From Hyphomicrobium facile (GTDB lineage Bacteria; Pseudomonadota; Alphaproteobacteria; Rhizobiales; Hyphomicrobiaceae), in assembly GCF_900116175.1 (NCBI RefSeq), contig NZ_FPCH01000002.1, forward strand, positions 434,001 through 498,000: a stretch of 64,000 nucleotides of DNA, written 5' to 3'. Under the pieces are notes generated by a model. It did no database searches and was not told the origin of the DNA. It worked only from the letters and a program-made list of their open reading frames with translations. Position 1 is the first letter of the stretch; the number at the start of each line of letters is the position of its first letter. The translations under genes were made by a program, and so were the position numbers. Positions 60,974 to 64,000 of the stretch are shown here, one piece after another.

Positions 60974-62737
60974 CTACTTCTTCTGATGTCCGAGCGCCCA
61001 GACGTAAGCGGCGACGGCCTTCACATGATCATCAGACAACTCGACGCCACCCTTCGGCGGCATTGCGCCGGGATGCTCTTTCGGTTCGGGCACGCCTTCC
61101 AAAATCGATTTGGTGATGCCCTTGACGCTGCCGTCGCTCCATAGCCATTTTCCGGACGTCAGATCGGCGCCGACCGGACTGCCCACGCCGCCCGCGCCAT
61201 GACATCCGGCGCATGTCGCGCCGCCGACGTCACCATCGAAGACTTTCTTTCCGAGCGCGACTTGATCGGCAGTCGAGCCCGGCGGCACGGGGAGCGCCGC
61301 CAATGCTCCGGCCTCGGGATGAATACCCTCCGGCGGCAAAGCCTGGCCTGAGTTGGCCGTCTGGGTCTGAACTTCCGGTGCTGCATCGAGGGTCTTCGAT
61401 TTCGGATCGCCGGAATAGGTGACGCGCCAGATGCGGCCGTTCACGTCGTCCGAAATATAGAGCGCGCCGTCCGGGCCGACGGCAAGTCCCGATGGCCGGT
61501 GCGCAGCGCTGCCCGGATCCTTCTTAGCGCCGGCGAAGCCGTCCGCAAAGACAATGAACTTGTCCGTTGGCTTACCATCAGCAAACGGCTGATAGACGAT
61601 GTTGTAGCCGCCTTGCGGACCGGGCGCGCGATTCCACGAGCCGTGAAATGCGATGAACATGCCGTTGCGATAGGGTTCGGGGAATGACGAGGCCTTGTAG
61701 ATCTTCAGGTCGTTCGGCGCCCAATGCGCCGGGAACCACGCGACGTGCCCGAGCTTCTCGGCGCATCGCCCTACCTTCTTGCCGCCATCGCCACCGTATT
61801 CCGGAGCCAGCACGAGCTTCTGCTGCTCGCCGTCGTGGTAACAATACGGCCAGCCGTAATCGCCGCCCTGCTTCAGCGCGACGACGACTTCAGCCGGCAG
61901 ATCGAACCCCTGTTGCGCGGAGTAAAGCTCCGGCCAATTCTCATGCAGCTGGTCGCGCCCGTGCTGCGTTACGTAGAGCTGACCCGCGGAATCGAAATCG
62001 AAGCCCTCGCCGTTCCGGATGCCGGTTGCATAACGCTCGGCGGGTGAGAACTTCTGGCCAAGCTTGTTGGCGTCGTATTTCCAGATGCCCGCCCGCGTCT
62101 CCAACTCGACGCACGGCTCGTGACCTTTCGAGTGCGGCATGCGGTTCTTGATTTCGCAGTTGTTGGTTGCGGAACCCATGCTGACGAAGAGATTGCCATC
62201 GGCGTCGATGATGAACGGGTGCATCGGATGATCGCCGTTGATGGGCATGCCGGTGAGAACGGTCTCGGCTTTGCCTTCGGGCGCGATCTCTCCGTCCTTC
62301 AGCGGAAAACGATCAATGCGATCGTTGATCTCCGCGTATACGTAATTGTTGTAGAGAGCGATGCCGGTGCCGCCGTGGCCGCCTTCCCGCTGCGTTTCGC
62401 CGAAGCGCTTGACGACGTCGGCAGTGCCCGTGCCCTTCGTATCCTTCAATGCAACAACGAAGCCGCCCGGCGGCAAATCGTTATTCTTGTAATAGACGCC
62501 GCTCCACGTGTTCACGAAGACGGTGCCGTCCTTGCCGACCGCCATTTGGCGGGCGTGGCCGATGTTGTCGGCGAAAACGGTCGCGCAGAACCCCTTCGGC
62601 AGGCTGAGGCCAGCATTGCCGCTCGGGCAAGTTTCGGCGCTCGCCTCGGGTGTGCCTGCAAATTGCAAACCGAGAGCGAGCGCGAGCGCTACCGGCGCGG
62701 CAAAAACTGCAGCGCGCTTTGTTACGGCAGGTTGCAT
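60974..62737 (-). CDS. PQQ-type sorbosone dehydrogenase-like protein with fused cytochrome c
   Basis: A 587-residue exported protein. A signal peptide (to about AGTPEASAE) precedes a beta-propeller of the glucose/sorbosone dehydrogenase family (about 45-450), with PSGLAVGPDGALYISDDVNGRIWRVTY near its end. A class I cytochrome c domain closes the protein: C509-AGC-H and axial Met559 in GAMPPKGG. Such enzymes oxidise sugars or aldehydes in the periplasm and pass electrons to the respiratory chain. ATG 62737 follows AGGAG. The SMP-30-like gene lies 61 bp upstream in the same direction. Confidence 0.9.
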   Translation of the reverse strand: MQPAVTKRAAVFAAPVALALALGLQFAGTPEASAETCPSGNAGLSLPKGFCATVFADNIGHARQMAVGKDGTVFVNTWSGVYYKNNDLPPGGFVVALKDTKGTGTADVVKRFGETQREGGHGGTGIALYNNYVYAEINDRIDRFPLKDGEIAPEGKAETVLTGMPINGDHPMHPFIIDADGNLFVSMGSATNNCEIKNRMPHSKGHEPCVELETRAGIWKYDANKLGQKFSPAERYATGIRNGEGFDFDSAGQLYVTQHGRDQLHENWPELYSAQQGFDLPAEVVVALKQGGDYGWPYCYHDGEQQKLVLAPEYGGDGGKKVGRCAEKLGHVAWFPAHWAPNDLKIYKASSFPEPYRNGMFIAFHGSWNRAPGPQGGYNIVYQPFADGKPTDKFIVFADGFAGAKKDPGSAAHRPSGLAVGPDGALYISDDVNGRIWRVTYSGDPKSKTLDAAPEVQTQTANSGQALPPEGIHPEAGALAALPVPPGSTADQVALGKKVFDGDVGGATCAGCHGAGGVGSPVGADLTSGKWLWSDGSVKGITKSILEGVPEPKEHPGAMPPKGGVELSDDHVKAVAAYVWALGHQKK

Positions 62738-62798
62738 GGCTGAACTCCTGTACTTTGAAAGATTGAAGCTGCCCGGACGGAAGTCCGGACAGCATTGT

Positions 62799-63761
62799 TC
62801 AGTTGCCAATCGTTACCGGCACGGCTTGGAACGGCAGCTTCGGCGGCCCATTCTCCTTGGGCGAGAAAAGATGATTGAGCTGACCTTCACCGACCCAGAC
62901 CGTGCTGCCGATCTTCGCAAGAGACGTCGGGCCGTTGAGGCCATCCTTCAAGGTTTCGAGCGTGACTTTGTCGCCGTCCACGATCACCCGATCGAGCGTC
63001 CCGGTACCTTCCACCATCAGGAACGTGTTGCCGTCGAGCTGGCGCAGAGCATCAGGGAACTTCAGTGGGCGTGATGTCGCCAACTTCGTCACGGCGCCGG
63101 GCACGCCGTCCTTGACGTCGATGCGGAAGAATTCACCGCCGCCATAGGTGTTGACGTAGAGATTGCCGTCGCTTCCCAAGGCTATGCCGTCGAGGCCCGC
63201 GCCGTTCTTCGGAACGAGCAGATCGTTCTCGACCCAGACTTCGAGCTCTTTCGCGCCGGGCTTCAGCCGCAAGATCTGCGGAGCTGCGGTGTTCGTCACA
63301 TACAGCGTTCCGTCGGCGGCAACGACCATGTCATTGCAGACTGTCGCCTTGCCCGGAAACGCGGCGCTGAGCTTGCCTTCACCTGTCGCGAGGTCGAAGC
63401 CCTTCAGATGACCGCCGGGAACCTTTGATGGCCCGGGAACGCCCAAGTTCGAAAAATCGTTGGAGCAAACCCAAAGTGTTTTCGATGGCTCATCGACCAG
63501 GACGCCGAACGTCGAACGCGTATCGAATGCTCCGGGCTTGATCCACATTTCAGCTTTCGACGCTCCGGGCTTGACGCGGGCGACGCCGCCGGAGGCCAGG
63601 CTGCTGATGTAGATCGTTCCATCGGACGCCGCGGACATACTTTCGGGGTAGGCTTGATCGCCCGGGATTTCGATCGGCTTCAAGTCATCGGCAATCGCGT
63701 GTGTGGCGACTATGAGAACGCCGATGCAGGCAAAGGCGGCCAGGCCCCTAGATAGCTTCAT
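62799..63761 (-). CDS. SMP-30/gluconolactonase-like periplasmic beta-propeller protein
   Basis: A 320-residue exported protein. Residues 1-24 form a signal peptide (MKLSRGLAAFACIGVLIVATHAIA). The rest is a six-bladed propeller with repeated TLYVT, NLYVN and LWVCSND strands, and NDMVVAADGTLYVTNTAAP matches the SMP-30/gluconolactonase group. It may hydrolyse lactones or simply bind a metabolite. ATG 63761 follows GAGGGAG. It lies upstream of the sorbosone-dehydrogenase-like gene and is probably in the same operon, which would suit a dehydrogenase plus lactonase pair. Confidence 0.83.
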   Translation of the reverse strand: MKLSRGLAAFACIGVLIVATHAIADDLKPIEIPGDQAYPESMSAASDGTIYISSLASGGVARVKPGASKAEMWIKPGAFDTRSTFGVLVDEPSKTLWVCSNDFSNLGVPGPSKVPGGHLKGFDLATGEGKLSAAFPGKATVCNDMVVAADGTLYVTNTAAPQILRLKPGAKELEVWVENDLLVPKNGAGLDGIALGSDGNLYVNTYGGGEFFRIDVKDGVPGAVTKLATSRPLKFPDALRQLDGNTFLMVEGTGTLDRVIVDGDKVTLETLKDGLNGPTSLAKIGSTVWVGEGQLNHLFSPKENGPPKLPFQAVPVTIGN

Positions 63762-64000
63762 GATTACTCCCTCGCCAGGCAGCGGCCCGCCGTACCGTGC
63801 CCATGCGTTCTGCAAATTTGTCTGGTCATCGGCGGTATTGGATATGGGTTGGTGGGATTGATCGGCTTCCGCGAGTCGGCGCTTGCGTTCCAGCAAGTCC
63901 CGCATGCATCAACCGATGAACGTGCAAATGGTTCGCGTTTTTTCTGAACGACGGCATTTGGCCCGCAATCTCCCCGTTTGGGGCAATTTCAAAACGACGT
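63762..64000. other. Right-edge stretch, no gene recognised
   Basis: About 240 bp upstream of the minus-strand propeller gene, holding its ribosome site (GAGGGAG, next to 63761) and presumably its promoter. The maximal frame of that gene continues 48 codons into this stretch without signal-peptide or family character. Nothing else is recognised. Confidence 0.5.

Overview
The window looks like a chromosomal segment of a methylotrophic alphaproteobacterium, most plausibly Hyphomicrobium or a close Hyphomicrobiales relative. This is an inference from GC-rich coding DNA, from the gene families, and above all from a clustered trimethylamine (TMA) oxidation pathway. No rRNA gene, intact tRNA, CRISPR array, integrase or IS transposase was seen.

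Layout. 1-3479: minus-strand stress and ion block (start of an Mrp-type Na+/H+ antiporter subunit A cut by the window edge, a tandem UspA, an Rnk-type regulator). 3480-6281: gene-poor stretch with decayed remnants of a transaldolase, an FAD reductase and a MarR regulator lying end to end, then a cold-shock gene and an acetyltransferase lacking a normal start codon. 6593-15592: DUF2092 protein, RND efflux pair, PPK2 kinase, Ca2+/H+ exchanger and SulP transporter. 16093-20606: short hypothetical genes followed by an AT-rich four-gene glycosyltransferase/methyltransferase island, bordered by a degenerate tRNA-Lys-like sequence. 20941-25357: second RND pair. 26363-30478: LysR regulator, unknown protein, 2-oxoglutarate-type dioxygenase and a haloacetate dehalogenase with all recognisable fluoride-pocket residues. 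30569-37124: Czc-type heavy-metal efflux block with small secreted proteins. 37349-39643: glutathione transferase and flavin-oxidase-like pair divergent from a LysR gene. 39687-45925: arylsulfatase divergent from an octaheme-TPR cytochrome, a His/Tyr-rich secreted protein and a secreted hydrolase.

46141-59002 is the metabolic core. Trimethylamine monooxygenase (Tmm) makes TMAO, the demethylase Tdm splits TMAO to dimethylamine and formaldehyde, and a three-component heme/iron-sulfur dimethylamine monooxygenase with a GcvT-like partner takes dimethylamine to methylamine. An APC-type permease starts the plus-strand series. A GntR/FadR regulator with a coupled unknown protein, and a binding-protein-fold protein without a signal peptide, lie upstream and may form a sensory module. 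Methylamine oxidation genes (gmaS/mgs/mgd or mau) are not in the window.

59115-63761: quinone-oxidoreductase-like enzyme, tautomerase and CsaA on the plus strand, then a minus-strand sorbosone-dehydrogenase/cytochrome c fusion and an SMP-30-like periplasmic protein.

The most interesting items are the TMA cluster with its unusual transporter and putative cytoplasmic sensor, the predicted defluorinating cluster, the AT-rich island with a tRNA scar, the triple gene-remnant mosaic, and the octaheme/sulfatase pair.
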